Shown one piece after another: positions 52,293 to 64,000 of a stretch of 64,000 bases of DNA. The stretch's first letter is position 1, and every line of letters begins with the position of its first letter. Source of the DNA: Caprimulgus europaeus (lineage: Eukaryota > Chordata > Aves > Caprimulgiformes > Caprimulgidae). The stretch is from assembly GCA_907165065.1 (NCBI GenBank), contig OU015524.1, forward strand, positions 29,636,795-29,700,794. Direction: 5' to 3'. Under the pieces are notes generated by a model, which was not told the origin of the DNA, did not search any database, and saw only the letters and a list, made by a program, of their open reading frames with translations. The translations under genes and the position numbers were made by a program.

Positions 52293-55200
52293 AGTGGGGT
52301 TTTTTATCTCTGGGTTTTCCAGAGCTCATGGCCAAACCAACGTCAATGCTGTTGAAACTCTGAGAGTCTCCTTTTCCTTTAATTTTTCCCATCCCCTTGG
52401 ATTCACCCTATTCTCCACAGCAGACATTTCACATGAGGTGAAGGAGGTCCCAGTGTCCTGAAGGTGCTCCCACCCCTGGGGAAGCACTCAACACTTCCAC
52501 CACCCCACCTGGGCTTGGCCATTGCCGGCCAGCCCTGCCGGCCTCTCCTCCTCCCTGGAGGTGGTGATCAAAGAGAGACCTCTGACAGCTGCAACTCAAG
52601 CATGAGACCCCGCCGTGATGGCAGAGATGCCTGCGTGCACAGTAAACCTGCAGTTGCCATATCTGCCATGGCTAACTATCTTACAGGTCCTGAGGAAAAG
52701 GCAAAACAAAGCTCTAGGATTACACATACGCTGAGGGAATACGGGGATCTGCAGCACCACAAACATATTTAATTCAATTATTAAAATCAGTAAAGTTAAT
52801 TGAAAAACAAAGACAAAGAAGGTCATCATATACATGTACTTCTATTTTTTTTCCTTCCTAAATCTTTAAGGTTAAAAAAAACACCAAAAAACAAAAAGGC
52901 AAAACAGCTTCCCCAGGAAAGAGGCAAGAAGTATGATGTACATGGCTAAGGAAAATATGTGCTTTCCTGTTGCTGAAAAATATCTCACACACTTTGATTA
53001 CTTCAGTTTTCCCTGAAAATTTACACAGGTGCTGCTGACCATTTCCCTTTTTATACTGATTAGCTTTTTCCAGGAAGTATTTTTTTTTCCCCAAAACACT
53101 CCTTTCCTTCCTGAAGAAGCCTACTTCATGTTAGGGGATGTTTCTGTCAGAATTAAGTCAGAGATTTATTTTTAAGATTAAAATCTTGTATAGAAAGATT
53201 CCTCAAGACTTGTGAAGAAAGTAGTTTGGGAAAAAGCCCAAAACCTATACAAATACCTTTATGCCTTAGTTGTTGTTTTTTCTTTTTTTTTTTTTTAATA
53301 TATAGTTTTTATTTTATGAAGGACAGGAGCTTTTAAAGATCTGAGTGAATATAATTGCGTCTGCTCATCTCACTCAGAAAATATTCCCATCAAAATTTGT
53401 AAAAATATTTTGATACGACAAAAGTAAATAGAAGCAAAAAGTAACTCCCATCAGTGACAAGAATTTTGTCATAAACTATAGCAGTGCTGGTTTCTAGTTC
53501 AGACTGAGATTACCCACCTATGTGTTCAGTAGGTCTGGACTGAGGAGCATAAACCAATCTGTGCAAGATTGACAGAACTCACTGGAACTACTTCTGTCTC
53601 TGTCTTTCATAATGTCATTAACAAAATTGCTAAAATAATCTTGAAAGAAAATCACATAAATAAAACATAAGCGCATCTTAAAAGAAACTCAGTCAAAGAC
53701 TTGGTGTTGTGAGCAATATCAGGAACAGTATTCAATAAAGAAAACATAGTGAATAATGTGAAAATTGAGATCTGTGCACCTTGCGACGATGTAAGGTCAA
53801 AGAATATGTCTCCTGGGACCTCTCTGGACTTAAGCCCAGGCACCCGTTTCACATAGTTGGATTAAAAGGGTAATACAAATCTTAGGAAATGATTCTATCT
53901 CTTGAAACTATAATTAATAAAGATGCATTGCATATTAATTATACATACATAAATAGCAATTTAATACACGCTGACTTTTATAAGACCTACTGCTGCAAAA
54001 CACAGGATTTCTGTCTGCATGTCAGTGCTAAGCTTCCCTTGACTTTACCAGTGGAAGATCAGGCTTCAACTTTAAATTCAAATGTAATTGCTGAGATTAT
54101 CCTAGGGGAAAAAGGGTTCCTGGGGACAAGGGAGAGCCACTCAGAGAGCGAGGACAACTCTGTCAAGCGATTTCCAACTCAAAATAACTATTTTTCTAAA
54201 ACTTGAAACACAACCAAAAATGCAGTCCTGAAGTTTATGAAAATCACCACTGTAGCCATCAAACTGCTGAAGGACTACAGCTCCCAGGCAGGGCTAGAGA
54301 TCCTTCTTTTTCACTCTAATTAACACACATTTCTATATTCTCACTTCACCATTATGCTCAACACAAGAAGTCCACCAATACCAAGGAACTGGGGAGACTG
54401 AAGGAGGAATCACCTGCTTCCCAGTTAAAGTCACTAAATCCGACTTGTTTGCCCAGATGTGACTGAAGTCTTGCAAATTAACAGACACTCCCAAGCAGCA
54501 GTTTTTCAGGAGTTGCATTGACTCCATTCCTCACTGGTTATTTCCAGGCAAAACCTACCTCTTAGTAACATCTTCTTTAACAGACTCACCACAAAAACAC
54601 ACCTGGCGTAGTTTGAAACAGAGGAGATCTGTGAGGCTCTCATAAGTCCCTAAAGGAAGTTGAAACAAGTCGTGAGTCAGTGTGGGACAGCTATGCTTTC
54701 TCCTCCTTGTACTGTCTCTTTCCTGCACAGAAAATTTATAGCCTTCAGGTTCCTGAACTGACACCTTCTCTGTTAATCGCATTCACCGGTGATATGATAT
54801 AGCCGTAAAAATAATGCTTAACTGACACCAGCTTGGTTTTGTATTTCTTACCCTAGTAATGCATGCAATGCAAAAATCACATTTCCTTACATGCTTCAAA
54901 GGCCCACAAGGGTATGTATGCACACATGCACATCCACGCGCACAACTGCACATAGGAGCCATCTGTCACAATCAGTTTCTTAAATTTAAGAACATTATTA
55001 ACTCAGAGACAGGAAGGAGCCTCGGGAGCAAGGGTAAAAAATTGCTAAGATAATGACTTTACTCTAAATAACCTGACAATCTCTCCTTCTTTGGCATTTT
55101 TTAATCATTTAGAAAGACAGAACATGACAAGGCAACTTGCATGACCAGTGTCACCGGTTTAGAGTTTCTACAAGCAGCTGAATCTATACTGCTGTAGGGT

Positions 55201-58200
55201 AGAATAATTTTATTTTTTATGCTTAGCTTATAACTATGGAAAATCCTTTATAAGCACACTTCCTCCTAACACACAGTATCTATCCAATCTATCCTGAAGC
55301 ATGAACAGTGACCCATATTCTTCCTTTCAAAATTGGCAACAGTCCAAGGAGTTTTCCACTCCTACAGTTTTGGGGTCTTATGTTTAGGAGCTAATTTCTC
55401 CTAACTTCCTACCAAGCTATTAGAGATCCTCAGGGAGAAGATGGTCATGAACAAGATCCACTGTCATGAACTATTTGCCTGTCTGATGAATTTCTTATGA
55501 ATATGGGTGGGAAAAGGTAATATCATCAGTGCAAGACCCCTGTCATGTAGCAACATTATAATCCAATACCAAGCTTTACAACCGTATGTGTAGATTCATT
55601 CTAGAGCTCCAGCACAGTTAAAGGGACCATTCAAAGACAAGGAGAGCACAGGAAATGAGAGTGAAGAAAGAAAACTAGAAAAAAGTTTGTTTATCCAGCA
55701 TGTGAGCAAGTCACAGCAGGACTGCACAAACACACCAGATGACACGGTCAGCAGGAAAGGAAATATCCAGTGTATAGTCCTAGGTGAGCCAAGATTATCC
55801 ATTAATCTAAGACTGCAGAAAACGGAAAATGTGATCACAACCTCTAGTTAAAATGAGGGGGAAAGGGAAGGGAAAAATTCTGGACTCTGGTAATTTCACC
55901 CTGTTCAGTGAACTTTTATATTTTCACTTAAATCATTGAAATAAAGAAGCAAGTTTGCTACTGTTGTCTGTTTGGTTGCTCTTAATCAAAGACACTGAGT
56001 GGAATTCTTAACAGTGCTCCAGTAAACATTGCAGTGGAAGCAACACTAAATAGAACTTCAGTAGTCAGCAATCTGATTAACAGACACATATCTTTATTCA
56101 AGTATTTTACTTCCTTGTCATTTTAAAAAGTACTCCAACTTTTACTTCCACTATCCTAGAATTTTCTTAATTGCTTTAAAATTAGTATAAAAATTAATAA
56201 AATCCAAGGAGTAATAGAACTATCTTCCTTTAAATTTTACCAAGAGACACATAGTTTTAATTTGTAGACATGCAAAGGAAGTTTTAAAGTATTATTATAG
56301 TTAAAGAATATCTCAGTGCAATTTTTACCCAACAGGTTTTTGTTATTTAAATAGCCAGTTACTGCACAGCTCCAAGTTTCTGAATCCAGATTGAGTTTGT
56401 GAACAGATCAGCCCAGAGAGGGCTGAGGGTGCTCTGAACATTTCCAGCAAACACTTTGCACTTTTTAGGGTTGGGCTTTTATATTGGAAACAAAAAAAAC
56501 CCCTGGAAGTTAGGGAAACATCATTCATAGACAGAATGGAGCTTTGGGCTTCATCCCAGCATCTCATTACAGGAATCCCTCTAGGTGCCTTAATAAATTT
56601 GAAGAAGTTTTCATTACAGGAAAGTCTTATTTGATGGAAGACATTTATCTTATGATCAATGTGTAATTATGCTCGATGTTAAAGAGTCATTTTCATCCCC
56701 AGTAACTCTGTGTATGAATGTTTCATAGAATATACTTCATTGAATTACACTGAAGAAAAAGATACCTTTATTTCTGATTCTATTTGGCTTCATATTGTAA
56801 AGTTAAGAATATTTGCTAATCTTAATATCAGAGCAACCAAAGTTGCTTAAATATTTACCTTTCAAATACTTTAATAACTACATTATTAACAATAACATTC
56901 TTTGTGGTTTAATGTTTCCAAACTTAATGATTTTTATTTGCCTCAAGTTCTCACAATGTTTAACCTCACAACAGTGTCTCAGTTAAGACTTCTTTGGGAT
57001 TGACATGAATGATGTGGACTGAGATTAAAAAAGACAATGGATTAGAAACATTATAGGATTTTAAACAAAAGTGAGTTGTGGATCTTTCTAGGAGAAATAA
57101 TAAATATAAAGACTAAATTAATATGTCAGTACAGACATTCTGAAAAAAATATTACAAAACAGCACATTCCTGTCCATAGCCAGATATACCAAGTAATTTT
57201 TGTAATTCTCACTCTCTTTTATACCCTGTTTGGAAGCTGTATGTAACTCAGCTAAATTAATTTCTCTGTGTTGCAGGTTCAGTGTGAGCAATTGGCTTCT
57301 GACTCTGGTCACAAGCTGAGAGCAGAATTTGGCCCCATGTAGGCTTAACCTATAACAGTTAGAGATTACCTAGGTGCCTTGCTGCTTTCTGGTACCAATA
57401 GCATCCTTCTCTCTGTATGGCTTTGATTCTGTTTGGTGTCAGACCACAGGCCTCTCACTGAGCTTCCAGTAGTGGAAAACTTTTCCACTCAGTTGATGAG
57501 GATAAACTCAGCCCCTTACCCTCTAAGAGGGCAGAACAGTGTCTTCATGTTGCAATTCCTGCCCTTCAGGTCCCCCAGCTCATCTCCAAATGTGTTTCAT
57601 TTCCTTCCCATCCACCTCGCTGGAGTTGCTGTTGTCCCTTTCCTCAGAAGTCACGACTTCTCCCATCCAAGATCCACAGCTTTCCACTGTCTCACTCTGG
57701 TTTCTAAGATTTCCTATAGCTTCCATTTCACATTTCCATTATTTCTATTTTCCAAGAGGTCCTACAAAGCTTTCCCTATCTGGTGTCTTTTGGATTCTTT
57801 TGATCTTCCTCAACGTCCAAATCTCATCCCACTACTGCTGATCATTACGGCATTTTTGATAGGCCCCCATCTTCTCTTTTTGGCTGTGGTGTCAAATCTG
57901 TCAATGTCCCCAAGCAAAATCTTCCTCAAATTACAATTTTCACAAATTTCCATCAGGCCCAACTTAAACTGAGGCTTTTGCCTATATCACAGCTACCAGC
58001 TGAACCAGTGCAAATGCTAACGCAGACAGGCGATGCTGACACACACAGAGTTTAGTGGGTTTGAGGCACAATGAACTTCAGAATTGCAAATATCCCTTTT
58101 TTCCTCTCCATTGTTTAATTAAACAAATTTTACTTATTGAAGCTGGTTGACTGTCATCTGAAAGGTGTCCTGAGTAGAAGACCCCCTTAACCATGGGAAG

Positions 58201-59904
58201 CTTAAATTTAGGGTCATTTTTTCAAAATAACAGAAGTCTCCTGGAACAAACTCTTTATACCATTATTATTACAAGAAATTCCAAAGAACACAAAGTCCAG
58301 CAAGGAATAAAAGGCAAAAAAAGGCAAACAGATGCTCATTTGTTAAAACTGACTGCTTCTAAGAAGAACATGTTTACAAATAATACAAAAAGTAATGAAA
58401 AGGTTCTCACCAGACTTTACTGACATATCTCTGGGGGAAATCCATTAGAAATACATTTGCAATCAGTCCAGTATCAAGTTTCTACTGTAAATATGGCAAT
58501 TAAGAGGGTCAAATTACCTGAGTTTGTGCAAGAGTGAGATGAGCAGTTAAAAAGGATTTTATGTTGAGAGTATAATTTCTCTATATATAATATATAGAAA
58601 TATATATATATAATTTGGATAATTTATATCTTTTACTCTCCTTTAAAATACATCACACTTTTTCTCACACATTACATGACACTATATTCACAATAACGGG
58701 CTACTGAAATAATGATTTATCATTGGTTTTCTTATCTCCATGCAAACACTTCGGAATTGTGCTTTAAACTGATGATGTGCTGATTAGCTGAGAGCTGAAT
58801 CCATGCCAGTAAGGGAATTGCTGTGAATAGTTGGATGAGTGTAAATTACACCCACACCACCGGTGTAGTGGAAAAAAATATGTAACTTGAGATTATGAAG
58901 TGTCCTGCTGTGACATAAATGGAGTGGAAAGGCCCTTAGTCCAGAGAGGACCATAAATGGTTTAAAGCCAAAAAATGCCCAAGTAATGTGTATGGGTAGA
59001 AGAGTGATTAAGGAAGTGACAAAGCAAAGGTGGTTATCTAACCTCTAGTGATCTGGATTTCATAATAAGGGTATCCAGGAGCAATCCCAGCTTCACTCGC
59101 ACACGGCTGTGCTGATAATATATATTTGGGGAACTGCACAATGAATTTCCTCTATGAACTCACCTTGATTTAAGCCTCCTCCCCGACACACCAAAAAGAA
59201 AGTTATTCTGAAAGAGGATCAGTTCACCATGGCTCCACACTCTTTACAACCAGGGTAGCCTGCTGGTAGCACAGGGCATCTCCAGCACAGAAGTGCAACC
59301 CATACATGTGCAACTATGAACTCATAAAGTAATGGCTCTGGAAACAGCGCCTGTCTGCACATACCTGAGTGAGGAGGGCCAGCATCTCTCACTAAGGAGG
59401 GCTAAGCTGCAGTACAGCCCCAGCAGTGCAGCAAAGCTCTTGCTTGAGGTAGCAAGTAGCAGCCAGTGCATGAACAGACATGTTCTGTACCCTTCATAAG
59501 CAACACGTGGGAGAGGATCAGCAGTTGGGCAAAGAAACATGAAAAAATAAAAAGCCTAAAAACAGATGGCAGCAGGAAAACAGAAACAGAATACAAAAAT
59601 ATAGAGGTGGGGGGAAGAAAACAACTTGCAGTTTTAAAGAGGGCACCAGTCAGAAGCTTTCATGGAGCAAATGGTAACCAACCCCAGAGGACAGCCTCCA
59701 AGGACAAGATGAGGTCCCTGGAGAGGCCACAGAGCAAAGGAGGCACTGAAACTCCCACCCATTGCCTTCCACAGCCACTAGAGTCAAAAGACCTCTGATC
59801 TTGTGCGTGGAGAGTGACCCTTAATGTCACTCAATCAGGACTGGAGAGAAGCATAGAAATGGCTTCTTTCGCCGTTTTGTTTACCTGTTCCCCATCACAG
59901 TGTT
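52293..59904. other. Non-coding block, one exon candidate
   Basis: About 7.6 kb without a supported gene. A GC-richer patch at 52440-52640 has no recognisable content. T14 lies at 53283-53296, and an AT-rich alternating stretch at 58581-58613. The longest open frame of the window (57433-57972, plus, about 179 codons from a non-ATG start) is pyrimidine-rich with a biased, low-information translation and is not called as a gene. A 120-bp splice-flanked stretch at 54603-54722 (minus) is described under findings. Confidence 0.5.
53283..53296 (+). repeat. T14 homopolymer
   Basis: Fourteen consecutive T followed by AATATATAG. No retroposed body recognised on the minus strand. Confidence 0.85.
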
Positions 59905-60075
59905 TTCAAAGCACTTCACAGTCGTTAAAGATTTCTTCTCACAATGCCCCTCTGGAGGCAATGCAGTAGTGTTATTTCCATTCTGCAGGAAGGCAGAGGG
60001 ACAATGTAACTTGCCCACATATCATAGGATGCCTGAAGCAGAGCAAGGGAATGAGCTCAAGTTTCCTTTGTCTCC
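59905..60075 (-). repeat. MIR/L2-like SINE fragment, antisense
   Basis: Collinear blocks: TTTTCAAAGCACTTCACAG, then CTTCTCACAATGCCCCTCTGG, then GTTATTTCCATTCTGCAGG, then GGACAATGTAACTTGCCCAC, then GAAGCAGAGCAAGGGAATGA. They match the reversed consensus of MIR/L2-tail SINEs ('aagcgctttaca... ctcacaacaaccctatgagg... ttattatCcccaTTttacag... gttaagTaACTTGCCCAaggtcacacag... GCAGAGccgGGaat'). It is the most complete of the three SINE-like relics here. Not expected to be active. Confidence 0.65.
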
Positions 60076-62184
60076 CCTTCATAACCTGAATATCATGATT
60101 TTCAAATTGTAATCAGTAAACACTAGTAAACATAAAATCTCTGCTGCTATGATGTGTGGGAAACAGACAACATATACTGTAAAGAAATGATGACAAAAAC
60201 ATGACAGTTTAACCAAATTGACTGGATCATTTAACTGAACAAAAGGGTGACAGACACTTGAAAGCAATGACTGAAGACTAGAAAAAGGACAAGAATTCAC
60301 TCAAAGATTTGAAAGTTTTCTTACTCCTACGTTGCGAAAGACATTTATTCACCTTATCTTTAAAAACATCAACATTTATTTTATTTAAAAAATTATTTCT
60401 CTGTTTCTTTCTTTCCCTTACAATTTAGCCAATCTTTTTTTCCAGTATGAGAACTATAAACAAAAAATATTTATTTTTTCTCTTCCAGGGTTTTCCAACA
60501 GAAATACAAGTGTAGTAACAGTCTCTGAGGATTAAAACTGTTTTATGTAAAAGTAAATTTCATTTGGATACTCTTTAACCAATTTTGTTTTCATTGTCCA
60601 TGCACTTCTAGTTTGGTTGCAGTGGGTTTTTTCCTCAGTGTTAAGACCTCAAGGAATGTTACTCCACTCTTCAACCCGATCCATGCCATTGCATTGCATG
60701 TCTGATCGGGGACCTAACTTATAACCTCCTGTAGATCTAAGTCTTATGGTCTTGAGGGGAAATACAATTTTATGGCTGACTCCTCACATTTCTGTGGGGC
60801 ATTCACTTCCAGTTGTCATACTCCTTTCCATTCCCCTGTTCACTCATACAAATGCCGTTCCCCACAGAAAGTTCTTGCGCAGCTTCAGAAGAATAATGAA
60901 ACTCAGGAAATCAATAATTCTTGTAATCCTGTACTGTTTCCATTTCTAATAGTGTTGTAATTTTGCTAAGAATGAAAAAAAATCATAACTCTGTTGCTTC
61001 CTCAAAAACAGATTCCTGCTGGCATCGAGCAAGTCTGCCATCCCCACTGGCTTTAAATATCATCCATATCATCCTATATCGATACACGTAACTTCTTCAC
61101 TTCCCATACTTATGCCCATATGTTTAGATGCTAAAGTTTCCTTCAAACTCATTATACAGGTGAACAGTGCATGAGATGAGAGTAACATCTTAATTAGCAG
61201 TGTCACTGACACATTTTCTGCAAGAAAACCTTCCACTGAACCAGAAATTTCCCATATGCTTCTTTATATTGATTTGCACCTGTTGTCACTTCTGTGCCAA
61301 CAAAAATACTTGAACGGAGTATGAAGGAAAAACGTAGGGTTTGTGCTACCAGAGCCTTCGATTGCATGTCAGAATGACTCCAAGCTGCCAAGTACCCAGG
61401 GAGAGGTTTCAGCAGCCTCTTGCAAATCCAAGGCAATCTCTTGCAGGATGAAAAGATGAAGCCTGACCAACACTGTTTTAGCATTAGTGAGCACCCTGAG
61501 TAAGAAAACATGAGACTGATCAGAGAAGGGACTCCAGAGAGAACAGGACTATCGGGGCACTGACATTAAACAGAGGATGCTGTAGTCAAACAATGAATTG
61601 ACCTAAAACAAAGACACTCAATGGTCTGAAGCTCAGCAGAATAGCAATTGCTAATGATCTGCCTCTGTGAAAAGAGTTCTCAGAGAAGGAGACATCAGAA
61701 CCAGTGGCTGAAAAACACAAGCTGCAAGAAGCAGCAGCAGGCTGTGCTAGGTAAGCACTAGGTTTCTGTTTTAGCTGCTTTTCCCAAGACATAAACATCC
61801 AACTGTTCAGAAAACAGTGGTAGCCCAGGAGTCTGAAAGACAACTTCCCTATCCCATGTCCAAATTCCTGCTGTTGAACACAGAGCGAACACACGACACA
61901 CCCAACAAACACATCACACCCCGTATCTCCCTTGTAAAATTGGCCTGGGTTAGCTTGGCCTGGGTTAGTTTTATTTTACGTCAGCAGAGACAACTTATCC
62001 TTCACTGGCTTCACTCTGCCCTTCTGAAATGCTAAATATCTACCAGAATCTGACCCTACAATCCTTTTCAGTAGGTGCTTTATAATTTGGCACCTACCTG
62101 TACCAGCCTGGAGACTGGGTATAATGTGGAGTATTGGTTGCACTTAAGTGATGATCAAACCAGGGCTCAGTCAGATCATGCTAT
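60076..62184. other. Non-coding block, no gene recognised
   Basis: About 2.1 kb with only short chance frames. A tandem duplication of TTGGCCTGGGTTAG at 61940-61968 is the only local structure noted. Confidence 0.5.
61940..61968 (+). repeat. Two-copy 15-bp tandem repeat
   Basis: TTGGCCTGGGTTAG occurs at 61940-61953 and again at 61955-61968 with a single C between, giving a 15-bp period. Confidence 0.9.
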
Positions 62185-62660
62185 ACCTACTATATCCAAT
62201 GAAAATGAAACCAATGAATCTTCTAGTAAAGTCATCACATAAAAATCAGAATTATATTGTAGAACACATACATAGCTTCTCCTTAGCCAAGGTAAACAAA
62301 CCTACCTACTTTGCTTCAGGAGCTGTTTTTTCCTACACCATCAACACAGGCCACTTCACTTGGTTTATATTTCTGGCACCAGAGACAGGTCTGAACAACT
62401 TCCTCAAAGTGAATGTTATTTGAGGCCAGAAAAAAGCATTTCTGGCCTTTCTCTGAGGTTTTCCAATCCCTAAATGACCTTCCTGTGTCTTCTCATATAC
62501 ATTTGCATGTAAAACCTTAGGAATTACTATCCTGCTACCTTTAAGCAACATTCCATCAATAACTAAGGTTTCTCCCTTCAGTCTCTAACAGGGTCCAGTA
62601 GCATGCTATCTGGCCCACAGTCTGCTAAAAAGTTTGGTTGCACTGAAAATTTGAAAGTCC
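62185..62660 (-). mobile_element. Ty3/Gypsy-type retrotransposon relic, integrase N-terminal region
   Basis: The minus strand encodes a decayed integrase zinc-finger domain of the Ty3/Gypsy class. From 62551 downward one frame reads a lead-in ending GSRIVIP, then a segment with EGHLGI (His codon 62476-62474), then RKARNAFFWP (Trp codon 62428-62426). This is the family order 'GxRIVIPxxLR...H-x2-3-HxG...RARxxvfWPgm'. The first zinc His is replaced by Gln (62485-62483). A frameshift follows, since Trp and the next landmark are 41 nt apart. The CxxC pair then appears in another frame (Cys codons 62387-62385 and 62378-62376, reading TCLWCQKYK). Weaker similarity to the start of the catalytic core, with stops, continues to about 62190. 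A stop also lies upstream near 62597. The copy is non-functional; no LTR, gag, protease or polymerase was found. A domesticated Gypsy integrase gene is unlikely because of the breaks. Confidence 0.75.
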
Positions 62661-64000
62661 TATCCTCTGCAGCCACAACATCAGTCGTTATTTAACCTGA
62701 AGTTGAACAAGAAATGGAAGGTATTCGCTTGTCTACACATGCAGTGTTTATCGAGCATAAAGCTGTAACACCAAAACTCTCCCTGATTTGTTATTCAGTG
62801 TGCAAATTATACCTGTGTAGTTGAAAAAGTCTCACATCTACATGAAGGGAGGAGGTGACAAAAAGTTATGTGGGTAAACATCATCTAAACAAAGCACTTT
62901 GACCATGTTTTTTTCTAGTGATTTACATACACCTAGTCTCCAATTTTATCCACAATATTTAAAAGGTACAATCTCAACACCAGCACTGCATTATTCACAG
63001 CTAATTTAGGTACATGTTTACCAGAGATACTGCCCTTCTTATTTTAAATACTCAGGTAAGTATTATCATCAGGTATGACCTCAGTGTTCTCTCTTTCCTT
63101 TATAAAATTGAAATTCCACGTATCTTGTGTATCTTAGCATCTCAGTGCCCAGCACAGTTCAGAGGGTTGATGAGAAAATTTTATTCCTTACCATTGTACT
63201 GATCACACACTCTCCACGAAACAAAAACCTGGACACACTTTCAACAACTATGTTCACCTGCCTCTCTTTTTATAAATTGCAGTTTTCCAAGTTGTTATTT
63301 ACCCACAGATTTAATTTCCTGAACAAGACTGTCATGCCAGACTAGCTTTCTTCTTAACCAAAAGTCCTATTGCTTTCTTCTGCCATTACACAAGTGCGAT
63401 CTTAACTCATGGACCTGTAGACAGCAGAAAATTTAAAATGTTCCTTTACTCTCAGATAAAAGTCTTTTTCTTTGTTGCAACACTGCCTGTTGCTCCTATG
63501 AAAAGGTCTTTTGGTAATGTAAGCATTCCATCATCAATGACTCACCATGCTACGCTTATTTTGACATTCATTGCTTGCTGCTGCCTTTGGAACCTTTCAC
63601 TTCAGGTATCCTTCTATAATCCTGAGATTTTCTAGTACACCCACAGTTATCTTGTGTTTTGCCAAGGATACACACTGCATTTATGGGAAGAAAACCAGGC
63701 ATTATGGCTGGATGGAGCCCTTGTGTGAGGGCAACCATCACTCAGTTTAAATGTAGCCTTAACTTCCCAAACGTAGCTCTTAACCTTAGATCATTTACAC
63801 TGATTTTTCACTTTTGTTTTCATAATCTCCATTCAAAATACATCATTCATGTGCTGGGAGGAGGGGTACTGTGGAATTCAGTGCTTCCCAAATGTATGCT
63901 ATACAGAGTAATAGGCTTCTCTGCCCAAATTAAGTTAAACCTATGAAAAAGATGAGAAGGGGTGTCAGCAGTAATGCCGTCTTCTAATTGTTTTTCCTTA
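62661..64000. other. Non-coding block at the window end
   Basis: About 1.3 kb with no gene recognised. I looked on the minus strand for the reverse transcriptase and RNase H of the adjacent Gypsy relic and could not recognise them. One protease-like string (about 63480-63520, minus) is too short and poorly placed to call. Confidence 0.5.

Noticed and set aside
63470-63530. Protease-like 'GATGS' string on the minus strand near the Gypsy relic
   Set aside because: Too short, lacks the catalytic aspartate, and only about 1.1 kb from the integrase remnant, leaving no room for reverse transcriptase and RNase H.
1-64000. CRISPR arrays, bacterial operons, phage genes
   Set aside because: No regularly spaced repeats, no dense coding, no ribosome-binding patterns; repeat content is vertebrate.

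Overview
This window reads as non-coding nuclear DNA from a bird, probably from Neoaves. The main evidence is three 3' fragments of CR1 non-LTR retrotransposons (10935-11668 on +, 21016-21370 on -, 24200-24496 on +). Each ends in the tandem ATTCTATG-type octamers of CR1 and carries the sauropsid CR1 3' region. The minus-strand copy most resembles, from memory, the CR1 type common in neoavian birds. The DNA is AT-rich by eye, CpG-poor and full of stops in all frames. It has eukaryotic simple repeats and no operon-like arrangement. It could be a gene desert or the inside of a very long intron; the sequence alone does not decide.

Layout. 1-10.9 kb: no recognisable gene, some homopolymer tracts. 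10.9-11.7 kb: a CR1 fragment still holding about 158 codons of reverse-transcriptase C-terminus. 11.7-18 kb: nothing recognised. 17,955-18,770: two 198-bp arms in inverted orientation, about 97.5% identical (5 mismatches by hand), 420 bp apart; this is the most distinctive feature of the window. 20.0-20.9 kb: a very old LINE relic (CR1/L3 class). A younger CR1 lies just downstream on the opposite strand (21.0-21.4 kb), and a third CR1 at 24.2-24.5 kb. 31.0 kb: a tRNA-like sequence with A and B boxes, probably a SINE head. 36.4, 52.2 and 59.9-60.1 kb: three short stretches resembling MIR/CORE-SINE elements. 37.8 and 50.7 kb: two short stretches resembling old sauropsid repeats. 62.2-62.7 kb: a frameshifted relic of a Ty3/Gypsy-type integrase zinc finger on the minus strand.

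No complete protein-coding gene, tRNA, rRNA, CRISPR array or operon is supported. A few short open stretches are flanked by plausible splice sites (25,996-26,110; 47,799-47,833; 48,104-48,296; 54,603-54,722, all minus strand). They are reported as low-confidence leads, because such pairs also arise by chance in 64 kb. The recognised sequences are independent insertions and do not work together as a system. I found no convincing novel biological system; the inverted duplication and the Gypsy integrase relic deserve the first look.
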